A stretch of DNA of 8,657 nt from assembly GCA_964517075.1 (NCBI GenBank), contig CAZFAT010000336.1, forward strand, positions 1 to 8,657, in the 5' to 3' direction. The position numbers were made by a program, and so were the translations under genes. The notes under the pieces are model-generated. The model searched no databases and was not told the DNA's origin. It saw nothing but the letters and a program-made list of their open reading frames with translations. This stretch comes from CAZFAT01 sp964517075 (lineage in GTDB: Bacteria; Acidobacteriota; Vicinamibacteria; Vicinamibacterales; SCN-69-37). Below are positions 1-6,188 of this stretch, in pieces. Position 1 is the first letter of the stretch. Each line of letters starts with the position of its first letter.

Positions 1-49
1 CCGGTGATATCATTCCGTGTTCTCCAACGCGTGTTGTGCGCCTCAATGT

Positions 50-125
50 GCCGAGGTAGCTCAGTTGGTAGAGCACGTGACTGAAAATCACGGTGTCGGC
101 AGTTCAATTCTGCCCCTCGGCACCA
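50..125 (+). tRNA. tRNA-Phe (anticodon GAA), CCA encoded
   Basis: A complete 76-base cloverleaf can be drawn. The acceptor stem is GCCGAGG (50-56) paired with CCTCGGC (115-121), followed by discriminator A122 and a genomically encoded CCA (123-125). The anticodon stem is CGTGA (76-80) with TCACG (88-92) around the loop CTGAAAA, giving anticodon GAA at 83-85, which reads phenylalanine codons UUC and UUU. The T arm contains the standard TTCAATTC-type loop. It has no tRNA neighbour inside the window. I saw no repeat of its 3' end further on, so there is no sign of an integrated element using it as an attachment site. Confidence 0.97.
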
Positions 126-431
126 CTCAAGATCGTCTCAATCAACAACTGCGACGAACCTCGTGATCAGCTCGTTGCGCTCCCGTGTACTGGAGGGCAC
201 ACGTGGCGATTTCGAGACTACCTATGAGAGCGGCCTACTCCAATAGCCGGTCGGCGGAAGAGGCGGTCTCAACTGATCGCGTCAGCGGAGGGCACGTGGC
301 TATCGACATCCTCGACGAACTTGCACGGCTCATCGAACACGAACGCGACGCCTTACTCGCAGTCGCACTCGATTCATCGCAGTGGGCCGACCCGAGGGTC
401 GGCCTCCATCGCTGATTCTGCAGCGCGCTCG
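126..431. other. Gene-poor stretch after tRNA-Phe; weak small ORF only
   Basis: No gene is convincing here. One frame is open on the plus strand from GTG 185 to TGA 415, with possible GTG starts at 203 and 296, each preceded by GGAGGG (192-197 and 287-292). Its first half has mixed third positions unlike the G/C-ending codons of the neighbours, it resembles no family I know, and its end overlaps a hairpin that fits the terminator of the gene on the other strand. A short imperfect stem, GCGACGA (151-157) with TCGTTGC (172-178), might end the tRNA transcript but has no T run. The stretch could be spacer or the worn remnant of a gene. Confidence 0.4.
385..404 (-). terminator. Hairpin after the probable lipoprotein gene
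   Basis: GGCCGACC (385-392) and GGTCGGCC (397-404) form a perfect 8-bp stem with a four-base loop (CGAG). It lies 27 bases downstream of the stop codon of the minus-strand gene at 432-839, the place expected for its terminator. There is no T run on either strand, so it is not a classical intrinsic terminator; an RNA 3'-end stabiliser is an alternative. Confidence 0.45.
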
Positions 432-839
432 TCAGTCGAAGGGGATCTCGTACTCGTGCGTCTTGCCGATGAGATCCGTGGCCGTCACTTTGACCGCCCT
501 TGCGCGCGCCAGGCTGCGGCGGAACGGCGTGCCGTCATTCGACCGGAAACTCTCGAGCGCGAACGTGCGCTTCTCCCCGCTCTGAATCCTCGGCAGCATC
601 ACGAAGAACGGCGGCCGCGTGCCGGCCGGCACCATGGTGATCTGTCCGCCGACGAGCGACGTGCCGGTGCGGTTCTCCATGATCACCGACGTCTGGGTGA
701 GTTGCAGGCTGACCAGCGCATCCGCGCTCGCGGCGCTGGCGGCTTGCGACTGCGCGCCCGAACAGGCCATGGCGCCCGTGAGGGCCACCACACAAAGAGG
801 GGGCAGGACGACTTCGGTGAAGGCACGGTGACAGCGCAT
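432..839 (-). CDS. Probable exported lipoprotein of unknown function
   Basis: This is a 135-residue protein that I cannot assign to a named family. The N-terminus looks like a signal peptide: positively charged start (MRCHR), a hydrophobic stretch at about residues 9-21, then ALTGAMAC with Cys26 as a candidate lipidation site. The residue before the final alanine is Met, so the lipobox is imperfect, and cleavage by signal peptidase I is possible. A short Ala/Ser/Gln-rich linker follows, then about 95 residues with a beta-rich, Ig-like alternating pattern (SLQLTQTSVIMENRTG, ... TFALESFRSNDG ... AVKVTATDLIG) and no cysteines. The start is well fixed: GGAGGAGG lies at 844-851, four bases before ATG. 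The gene is divergent from the secreted-repeat gene at 989, and both products appear to be exported, which hints at a shared envelope role but does not prove it. It probably acts in the periplasm or on the outer membrane. Confidence 0.8.
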   Translation of the reverse strand: MRCHRAFTEVVLPPLCVVALTGAMACSGAQSQAASAASADALVSLQLTQTSVIMENRTGTSLVGGQITMVPAGTRPPFFVMLPRIQSGEKRTFALESFRSNDGTPFRRSLARARAVKVTATDLIGKTHEYEIPFD

Positions 840-988
840 GGGACCTCCTCCAGAACGAGAGTGGACGCTCTCCGAACCCGAGAAAGAAACGCCGAAGAAT
901 CAGTGCCAGCCGAAAGGAATGCCGCATTCTAGCGCAAAACGCGACCAGGAGTAACATGACCGAGGCATTCCCCACCGAGGAGGTAGTC
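840..988. promoter_or_regulatory. Divergent control region with three GGCATTCC-like sites
   Basis: This 149-base region separates two divergent exported-protein genes. GGAATGCC (916-923) and GGCATTCC (964-971) are exact inverted copies, and a third near-copy (CGCATTCT, 923-930) forms the close inverted repeat GAATG-CCG-CATTC at 917-929. On the minus strand, TAGAAT (926-931) is a good -10 candidate for the lipoprotein gene and lies inside this repeat, but no good -35 stands at the right distance. The arrangement fits an operator, although no regulator gene is visible nearby. Confidence 0.35.
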
Positions 989-1441
989 ATGCAGATCATC
1001 AAGGGGCTCGGCATCGCCGTCGCGTGTCTCGCGGCGACGGCCACGGCCGGCCTGAATCTCACGTCCGTCCACGCGACGCCGGCGCCCGGCGACGCCGGCG
1101 GGAGCTTGCAGCAGAAGATGCCCGCCGGCGTTCAGGCCCGAAAGCTCGACGGTGGCACCACCGTCCTCGCCGACGCCAAGGGCATGACCCTCTACACCTT
1201 CCAGAAGGACGCGGAAGGCAAGTCGGCCTGCAACGGCGGTTGCGCCAAGAACTGGCCGCCGCTCGCCGCCGCGGCCGACGCCACGCCCATGGGGGACTGG
1301 ACCGTCATCACCAGGGACGACGGGTCGAAACAGTGGGCCTACAAAGGGAAGCCGCTCTACGGCTGGGTGAAGGACACCAAGCCGGGAGAAACCACGGGTG
1401 ATGGCGTCAGCGGCGGCGCCTGGAAGACCGCGGTCCCGTAA
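989..1441 (+). CDS. Secreted-repeat protein (PF03640 / COG4315 type)
   Basis: The product is 150 residues and exported. Residues 1-29 form a signal peptide (MQIIKG, hydrophobic core, likely cleavage after SVHA). The rest matches the 'secreted repeat of unknown function' family, sometimes labelled lipoprotein_15. The first repeat has GMTLYTF (65-71), then GKSACNGGCAKNWPPL with the paired cysteines Cys81 and Cys85. The second has GKPLYGWVKD (120-129), GETTGDGV and the closing AWKTAVP. The biochemical role of the family is not established; it occurs as a soluble or lipid-anchored envelope protein. There is no lipobox here, so it is probably soluble in the periplasm or secreted. I chose ATG 989 because GAGGAGG (977-983) stands five bases upstream and the signal peptide then begins normally. 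An in-frame ATG at 956 also has AGGAG (947-951), but it would add an acidic stretch (MTEAFPTEEVV) before the signal peptide. Confidence 0.9.
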   Translation: MQIIKGLGIAVACLAATATAGLNLTSVHATPAPGDAGGSLQQKMPAGVQARKLDGGTTVLADAKGMTLYTFQKDAEGKSACNGGCAKNWPPLAAAADATPMGDWTVITRDDGSKQWAYKGKPLYGWVKDTKPGETTGDGVSGGAWKTAVP

Positions 1442-1447
1442 CGCGGA

Positions 1448-1504
1448 CGGTCGAGCGTGACGGGGTCGGCCGGGACGGCCGGCCGGCCCCTGGAGCCTCG
1501 ACCG
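1448..1504. terminator. Long GC stem-loop between convergent genes, probable two-way terminator
   Basis: The inner hairpin pairs 1462-1473 with 1479-1490 over 12 base pairs (one G-T), with the five-base loop GACGG. An outer stem, CGGTCGAG (1448-1455) with CTCGACCG (1497-1504), encloses it across a 6x6 internal loop. It begins seven bases after the stop of the secreted-repeat gene and lies about 150 bases beyond the end of the convergent nadE. There are no T runs, as is common in very GC-rich genomes. The rest of the gap (1505-1656) shows no gene that I can support. Confidence 0.55.
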
Positions 1505-1656
1505 CGACTACCGCGGACCTCGTTCGCGCCGCCGCACCTCGGCCGCGGCCGCCCGGGCCGCGCGGTCATCGATCGCCGCGAGGTCGGACTCCCGGGGCGC
1601 GCCTCCCGGCTCGGTCGCCGGAAACTCGGCGTCGGGGATCGCTGGAGTGACGCCGG

Positions 1657-3720
1657 TCAGGTCCGCGGTGCCCGGTCCGGGACGTTGCGGCGCAGATCGT
1701 CGAGCCAAACGTCCGCGCGCGCGTCGCTCGGCGCCCGCCAGTCGCCGCGCGGCGAGAGCGACCCGCCTGACCCCACCTTGGGCCCGTTCGGCAGCGCCGA
1801 TCGCTTGAACTGACTGGCTTCAAAGAACCGACGGACGAAGACTTCCAGCCAGTGGCGAATCGCGGCGAGGTCGTACTCGCGCCGCTCCGCCTCGGGAATC
1901 GATGCCGGCCAGAGGCCGCGATCGCGGCAGGCCCAGGCATGCTCCGCGAGGAACGCGACCTTGCTCGGCCGAAACCCGAAACGGCTCAGGTAGTAGAGGT
2001 TGAAATCCTGCAGCGGATACGGGCCGACGGTGGCCTCGGCGGTCTGCGGCGGCTGATTGTCCTCGGTGGGCACTAGTTCGGGCGTGATCTCGGTCGCGAG
2101 GACGGCGTCGAGAATCCGCGCGACGTCCTGGTCCACCTGGCCGCTGGCGCCGACCCAGCGAATGAGATGGCGGATGAGCGTCTTGGGCACGGACGCGTTG
2201 ACGCTGTAGTGCGCCATGTGGTCGCCGATGCCGTAGGTGGTATAGCCCAGCGCGAGCTCCGAGAGATCGCTCGTGCCGACCACGAGCGCGTCGTGCAAGT
2301 TCGCGAGCCGGAACAACCGGGCCGCCCGTTCGCCGGCCTGCACGTTCTCGAACGTCCGATCGTAGCGACGCTCGCCGCCCGCGTAGGGATGGTCGATGTC
2401 GGCGAGCATCTGGTCCGAGGCGGCGACGATGTCAATCTCGCGCGCGGTCGTGCCGAGGGCGCGCATCAGGCGCCACGCGTTCCCCCGTGTTTCCCCGCTC
2501 GTCGCGTAGCCCGGCATCGTCACCGCCAGGACACGATCGGGCGGCAGGCCGAGCTGGCGCACGGTTTCGGCCGCGACAAGCAGCGCATGCGTGGAATCGA
2601 GCCCACCCGACACGCCGACGACGAGCCGGCCGACGCCGGCCGCTTCCATCCGCCGGGCCAGACCCTGGACCTGAATGCTGTAGACCTCGCGGCAGCGATC
2701 GTCGAGCGTCCGCGGGTCTCCCGGCACGTAGGGGTACCGCGCCACGGCACGCACGAGTCGGATCTCCCCCGCCGGCCGCTCCAGCGCCACGGCAATCCGG
2801 CGCCTCGGGGTGATCCGTTCCCGGTGGGCGTGCGCGCAGTCGGCGAAGCTGGTCATCCGCGCGCGTTCCTGGCGGAGATGATCGAGGTCGACGTCGCCCA
2901 GGATCAGTCCGTCCTCGCGGCTGAAGCGCGTGGACTCGGCCAGTACCTCGCCGTTCTCGCAAATCAGCGCGTGCCCGTCCCAGGCGAGGTCAGTCGTCGA
3001 CTCGCCGTAACCCGCGCCACCGTAGAGATACGCCGCGAGGCACTTGGCCGACTGTGACTGACAGAGCAGCCGCCGGTAGTCCGCCTTGCCGATGGTCACG
3101 TCGCTGGCCGAGAGGTTCGCGAGGATCGTGGCGCCGGCCATTGCCGCATAGGTGCTGGGCGGCGCGGGCACCCAGACGTCCTCGCAGATTTCGACGTGCA
3201 GGGCGAAGTCGGGCACCGCCGGCGCCTCGAAAATCAGATCGCTGCCAAACGGCGTGCGCTGGCCCGCCACCACGATCGTGTCGCTCAGGGCGAGCGACCC
3301 GGCCGTGAACTGCCGCTTCTCGTAGAACTCGCGGTAGTTGGGCAGGTACATCTTCGGCACGACGCCCAGCAGGCGCCCGCCGTGGATGATCAGCGCGCAG
3401 TTGAACAACCGCCCTTCGCTCCGGAGCGGCGCGCCGACGAGCAGCATCGCCGGCCAGGCGCGGCTGGCCTCGATGAGTTCGCCCGCCGCCTGCTCGACCG
3501 CATCGAGGAGCGCATCCTGCTGCACGAGGTCATCGGTCGAATACGCGGACAGGGACAGCTCCGGGAACAGCACGACCAGGGCGTGGGCCGCGATCGCGCG
3601 CTCCGTGAGCTCGCGGATGCGGGCCACGTTGGCCACGGGAGCCGCGACCGCCACGCGGGGCGTCCCGACCGCCACGCGGACGAATCCGTGCGAATAGATG
3701 GATCGAAAGGGCCTGGTCAT
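1657..3720 (-). CDS. nadE: Glutamine-dependent NAD+ synthetase
   Basis: The enzyme (EC 6.3.5.1) performs the last step of NAD+ synthesis, amidating nicotinate adenine dinucleotide with ATP and glutamine in the cytoplasm. At 687 residues it is the two-domain mycobacterial type. Residues 10 to about 310 form the nitrilase-like glutaminase, with its triad at Glu54 (LFPELSLSAYS), Lys123 (VVPKMYLPNYREFYE) and Cys179 (HVEICEDVW). From about 345 comes the synthetase domain with the ATP-binding SGGLDS (371-376), TFENVQAG (457-463 region), GTSDLSELALG and the conserved end SQFKRSALPNGPKV ... LSPRGDWRAPSD. All key residues are present, and ammonia made in the first domain would be channelled to the second. 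The ATG at 3720 fits the family N-terminus (HGFVRVA), but no Shine-Dalgarno sequence precedes it. The gene is divergent from a potassium channel gene 90 bases away and convergent with the secreted-repeat gene. Confidence 0.98.
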   Translation of the reverse strand: MTRPFRSIYSHGFVRVAVGTPRVAVAAPVANVARIRELTERAIAAHALVVLFPELSLSAYSTDDLVQQDALLDAVEQAAGELIEASRAWPAMLLVGAPLRSEGRLFNCALIIHGGRLLGVVPKMYLPNYREFYEKRQFTAGSLALSDTIVVAGQRTPFGSDLIFEAPAVPDFALHVEICEDVWVPAPPSTYAAMAGATILANLSASDVTIGKADYRRLLCQSQSAKCLAAYLYGGAGYGESTTDLAWDGHALICENGEVLAESTRFSREDGLILGDVDLDHLRQERARMTSFADCAHAHRERITPRRRIAVALERPAGEIRLVRAVARYPYVPGDPRTLDDRCREVYSIQVQGLARRMEAAGVGRLVVGVSGGLDSTHALLVAAETVRQLGLPPDRVLAVTMPGYATSGETRGNAWRLMRALGTTAREIDIVAASDQMLADIDHPYAGGERRYDRTFENVQAGERAARLFRLANLHDALVVGTSDLSELALGYTTYGIGDHMAHYSVNASVPKTLIRHLIRWVGASGQVDQDVARILDAVLATEITPELVPTEDNQPPQTAEATVGPYPLQDFNLYYLSRFGFRPSKVAFLAEHAWACRDRGLWPASIPEAERREYDLAAIRHWLEVFVRRFFEASQFKRSALPNGPKVGSGGSLSPRGDWRAPSDARADVWLDDLRRNVPDRAPRT

Positions 3721-3810
3721 GTCTGGCCGGCCCGCGAGCCGGCGGCGGCCACATTATCGCCGGATTGGCGAGGACGAGTCCGGGCCTGCCGCGGGAACCG
3801 GGCGCGGCCG
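3721..3810. promoter_or_regulatory. Divergent nadE / potassium channel control region
   Basis: These 90 bases must hold the starts of both transcripts. On the minus strand, GATAAT (3753-3758) is a fair -10 for nadE and would give a leader of about 26 bases; the sequence 17-18 bases upstream is a poor -35. TCGCC (3757-3761) and GGCGA (3767-3771) form an inverted repeat that touches this -10 and could be a small operator. I see no good promoter for the channel, and neither gene has a clear Shine-Dalgarno sequence. Confidence 0.3.
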
Positions 3811-5559
3811 ATGATAGGCTTGCCGGCCACGACGGCCGTGAAGTTCCTGCCCAGCCAGCTCGCTTACCTCGTCGCGACACGCGAAACCCGCGCCAACCTG
3901 CGTGCGCTGGCCAAGTACCTGGTCCTGCTGGCGGCGCTCATGGTCGTGTTCGCCGTGCTCTTCCACGTGATCATGCTGCGCGTCGAAGGGCAGCAGCACT
4001 CCTGGATCACGGGCCTCTACTGGACGCTCGTGGTGATGACGACGCTGGGCTTCGGCGACATCACGTTCACGAGCGATCTCGGACGCCTGTTCAGCATTGT
4101 CGTGCTCGTTTCGGGCGTCATCTTCCTGCTCGTGATGCTGCCCTTCCTGTTCGTCCGCCTCTTCTACGCGCCGTGGCTGGAAGCGCGCATCCGCTTCCGC
4201 GCGCCTCGCGCGGCGCCCCCCGGGACGGCCGGCCACGTCATCCTCACCCAGTACGACGCCGTAGCGGCCGCCCTCGCCGCGCGGCTCCGCACCGAGAACA
4301 TCCCGTACTTCTTCATCGAGAGTGATCCCGCCGTGGCGGCCGGGCTGGTGGACGACGGCGTGTCCGCGATTCTCGGCGATCAGGACAGCCGATCGACCTA
4401 CGAGCAGTTGCAGGTGCGGGACGCGCGGCTGGTGCTCGCCAACGACAGCGATGAGGCCAATGCCAACATCACGCTGACCGTCCGCGAGGCCGCGCCGTCG
4501 GTGCCGGTCGCCGCCATCGTGGAGGAGGTCGATGCGGTGGACATCCTCCAGCTGAGCGGCGCCACACGCGTGCTGCCGCTCAAGCAGCGACTGGGTGAGT
4601 CCCTGGCCAACCGGGCGGACACGGGCGGCGCCGGCGCGCACGTCATCGGCGCGGTTGGCGACGTGCAGATCGCGGAACTCCCGGCGGGAGACACGCCGTT
4701 CGTCGGGCTCACGTTGCGCGAAACCCGGCTGCGCGAGCGGACCGGCCTGAACGTGGTGGGCCTCTGGACGCGCGGCCGCCTGCAGCCGGCCTATCCCGAC
4801 GCGCGCGTCGATCCCAACGGTGTCATCGTCCTGGCCGGCACCGCCTCGCAAATCGCGGCGCTCGACGGTCTGCTGCCACGCCCGGCCGACGCGCAGGCCG
4901 CCCCCCGCGTGCTGATCATCGGCGCCGGCACGGTGGGACGCGCCGCGGCCCTGGCGCTTCGTCGCAAGGGGGTCTTTGTCGCGGCGGTCGATCGCGACGC
5001 CGCGGCCCTTGCCAGTCTCACCGGCGACGTCGACGTCGCTGTGCCCGGGAACGCCGCCGACCGTCGCTGTCTCGCGGAGGCGGGGCTGAACGAGGCCGGG
5101 TCGGTGCTGCTCACGACCAACAGCGACGCCGTGAATATCTTCCTGGCGCTCTTCTGCCGGCGTCTCAAGCCCGACCTGCGCCTCGTCAGCCGCATCACGC
5201 ACGAACGCAACGTCGAGGCGATTCATCGCGCCGGCGCGGACTTCGTGTTGAGCTACACGTCGCTGGCCATCGATGCCGTGATGTCGTTCCTGAACGACCG
5301 CGAGACGGTCCTGCTCGGCGAAGGGGTCGAAATGTTTGCCTTGCCCGTGCCCGCCGGCCTGGCCGGACATACCCTCGGCGGATCCGGAATCGGGTCCCGC
5401 ACCGGCCTCAGCGTGGTCGCGGTCCGGCAGGCCGCTCGGCTCCTCACCGAACTGAACGCAGACACGATCCTGCCGGAGGCGGGTGAACTGCTGATGCTCG
5501 GCAGCGTCGACCAGCGGAAGACGTTCGCGGATCTGTTCGAGAAGCCCGCCGCGCGCTGA
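3811..5559 (+). CDS. GsuK-like potassium channel with two RCK (TrkA) units
   Basis: This 582-residue inner-membrane protein is predicted to be a ligand-gated K+ channel. It has one membrane helix at about 36-56, a pore helix and filter TTLGFGD (77-83; the common form is TVGYGD), and a second helix at about 93-116. The cytoplasmic part is two RCK units in tandem: RCK1 nucleotide-fold lobe about 141-260 and C-lobe about 285-345, then RCK2 lobe about 366-490 and C-lobe about 505-566. RCK2 keeps the Rossmann motif IIGAGTVGRA with Asp394 at the end of the second strand. RCK1 has lost it (HVILTQYDAVAAA). The pore and the PWLEARIRFRAP linker strongly recall Geobacter GsuK, whose known ligands are NAD+, ADP and Ca2+. 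The start is uncertain: ATG 3811 lacks a Shine-Dalgarno sequence, and GTG 3838 would give the MKFLPSQLAYL beginning that I recall from relatives. Automatic annotation might call it TrkA or Kef type. Confidence 0.93.
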   Translation: MIGLPATTAVKFLPSQLAYLVATRETRANLRALAKYLVLLAALMVVFAVLFHVIMLRVEGQQHSWITGLYWTLVVMTTLGFGDITFTSDLGRLFSIVVLVSGVIFLLVMLPFLFVRLFYAPWLEARIRFRAPRAAPPGTAGHVILTQYDAVAAALAARLRTENIPYFFIESDPAVAAGLVDDGVSAILGDQDSRSTYEQLQVRDARLVLANDSDEANANITLTVREAAPSVPVAAIVEEVDAVDILQLSGATRVLPLKQRLGESLANRADTGGAGAHVIGAVGDVQIAELPAGDTPFVGLTLRETRLRERTGLNVVGLWTRGRLQPAYPDARVDPNGVIVLAGTASQIAALDGLLPRPADAQAAPRVLIIGAGTVGRAAALALRRKGVFVAAVDRDAAALASLTGDVDVAVPGNAADRRCLAEAGLNEAGSVLLTTNSDAVNIFLALFCRRLKPDLRLVSRITHERNVEAIHRAGADFVLSYTSLAIDAVMSFLNDRETVLLGEGVEMFALPVPAGLAGHTLGGSGIGSRTGLSVVAVRQAARLLTELNADTILPEAGELLMLGSVDQRKTFADLFEKPAAR

Positions 5560-5714
5560 CGTGCATCAGCGAATATGCGATCCGTCGAATTTCGTCTTGC
5601 GACCGTTACGCGCGCGGGCGTAGACTGACGTGGGTTTGCGCCCGGTCCGCCGTTTCGCCACCGCGCGGCTGCCTCCCCAGTGCCCGGGCCCGCCACAGAA
5701 AGTCGCAGGATCCC
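5560..5714 (+). promoter_or_regulatory. Gap before zinc-ribbon gene with possible promoter
   Basis: The 155-base gap after the channel gene contains a locally AT-richer patch. TTGCGA (5597-5602) and TAGACT (5621-5626), 18 bases apart, each match the sigma-70 consensus at four of six positions. They would start a transcript near 5633 that leads to the zinc-ribbon gene. No terminator-like hairpin is obvious after the channel, so read-through is also possible. Confidence 0.3.
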
Positions 5715-6146
5715 ATGGACCGTGGAGAGCCGTCTCACCGGACCGTCGAGTCCCCGTTTGCCTGCCCCGCCTGTGGCGCCGGCCTCGGTCTGCCCCGCCA
5801 CCCCATTCAGGTCGGATCCGATCGCTCGCCGGTGGGGTTGCGCTGCCACCGCTGCGGGCATGAATGGGACCTGGATCGCGCGGCCGTCGCCGACGTCGCG
5901 CGAGACCTGCTGCCCAGCGACTGGCGCGTGCCGACGACCACCGTCGTGCGACCGATCGCGGCCTGCCGCCGGTGCGCCGGCCTGATGATGCTCGACGTCG
6001 CGCTCGATCTGGGTCGGGCGAGCTGTTCGAGTGGCTACAGCTGTCCGCACTGCGGCGCGGCGGGCGAAGTGACGCTCCCGGGCGCCGACGTCCGCCGCGT
6101 GGACGCCATCGGGGCGCCGAAGCCGGTCGCGGCCGCGGCGTCCTGA
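5715..6146 (+). CDS. Small double zinc-ribbon protein of unknown function
   Basis: This 143-residue soluble protein has four CxxC pairs that would form two zinc ribbons. The first ribbon uses Cys17/Cys20 (CPAC) and Cys44/Cys47 (CHRCGHEW). The second uses Cys84/Cys87 (CRRC) and Cys110/Cys113 (CPHCGAAG), with an extra cysteine at 104. The linker (about 52-80) is mildly acidic and contains a WRVPTTTVVRP stretch. The CxxCGHEW knuckle resembles those in small nucleic-acid or protein-binding ribbons, but I do not recognise the family and assign no function. There is no signal peptide or membrane segment. AGGA (5707-5710) stands four bases before ATG 5715 and supports this start. The gene follows the channel in the same direction after 155 bases, so co-transcription is possible, although a separate promoter candidate exists. 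The tail after residue 130 is an Ala/Pro-rich, low-complexity end. Confidence 0.85.
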   Translation: MDRGEPSHRTVESPFACPACGAGLGLPRHPIQVGSDRSPVGLRCHRCGHEWDLDRAAVADVARDLLPSDWRVPTTTVVRPIAACRRCAGLMMLDVALDLGRASCSSGYSCPHCGAAGEVTLPGADVRRVDAIGAPKPVAAAAS

Positions 6147-6154
6147 GCGCGTGC

Positions 6155-6176
6155 GGGCCGACCTGATGGCCGGCCC
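6155..6176. terminator. Hairpin between convergent zinc-ribbon and GH15 genes
   Basis: GGGCCG (6155-6160) pairs with CGGCCC (6171-6176), extended inside by CC/GG around the loop TGAT, with one A-C mismatch. It starts eight bases after the zinc-ribbon stop and 12 bases beyond the GH15 stop. An alternative stem, CCTGATG (6162-6168) with CATCAGG (6187-6193), overlaps it and includes the GH15 stop codon. A C-rich run, not a T run, follows. It probably serves both genes. Confidence 0.5.
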
Positions 6177-6188
6177 CTCCCCCCATCA

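Noticed and set aside
589..600. CCTCGGCA resembling the tRNA-Phe 3' end, a possible att site
   Set aside because: Only eight bases match, it lies inside a coding gene, and there is no integrase or other element between the two sites.
956..988. ATG 956 as start of the secreted-repeat protein
   Set aside because: It has an AGGAG site, but the extra residues are acidic and would spoil a normal signal-peptide start; ATG 989 has the stronger site.
1508..1708. Minus-strand frame overlapping the nadE end, with G/C third positions
   Set aside because: It would need a TTG start inside nadE with no ribosome site. nadE already ends at the family's usual C-terminus, so a frameshifted extension is not needed, and the sequence matches nothing I know.
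3196..3810. Open frame extending the channel gene 205 codons upstream
   Set aside because: It lies antisense to nadE, encodes a low-complexity Arg/Ala/Gly-rich sequence, and channel homology begins only after 3811. It is a shadow of GC-rich codons.
3754..5370. 538-codon open frame on the minus strand opposite the channel
   Set aside because: The translation is compositionally biased (Arg, Gly, His, Glu) with no domain, and the opposite strand has an unmistakable channel.
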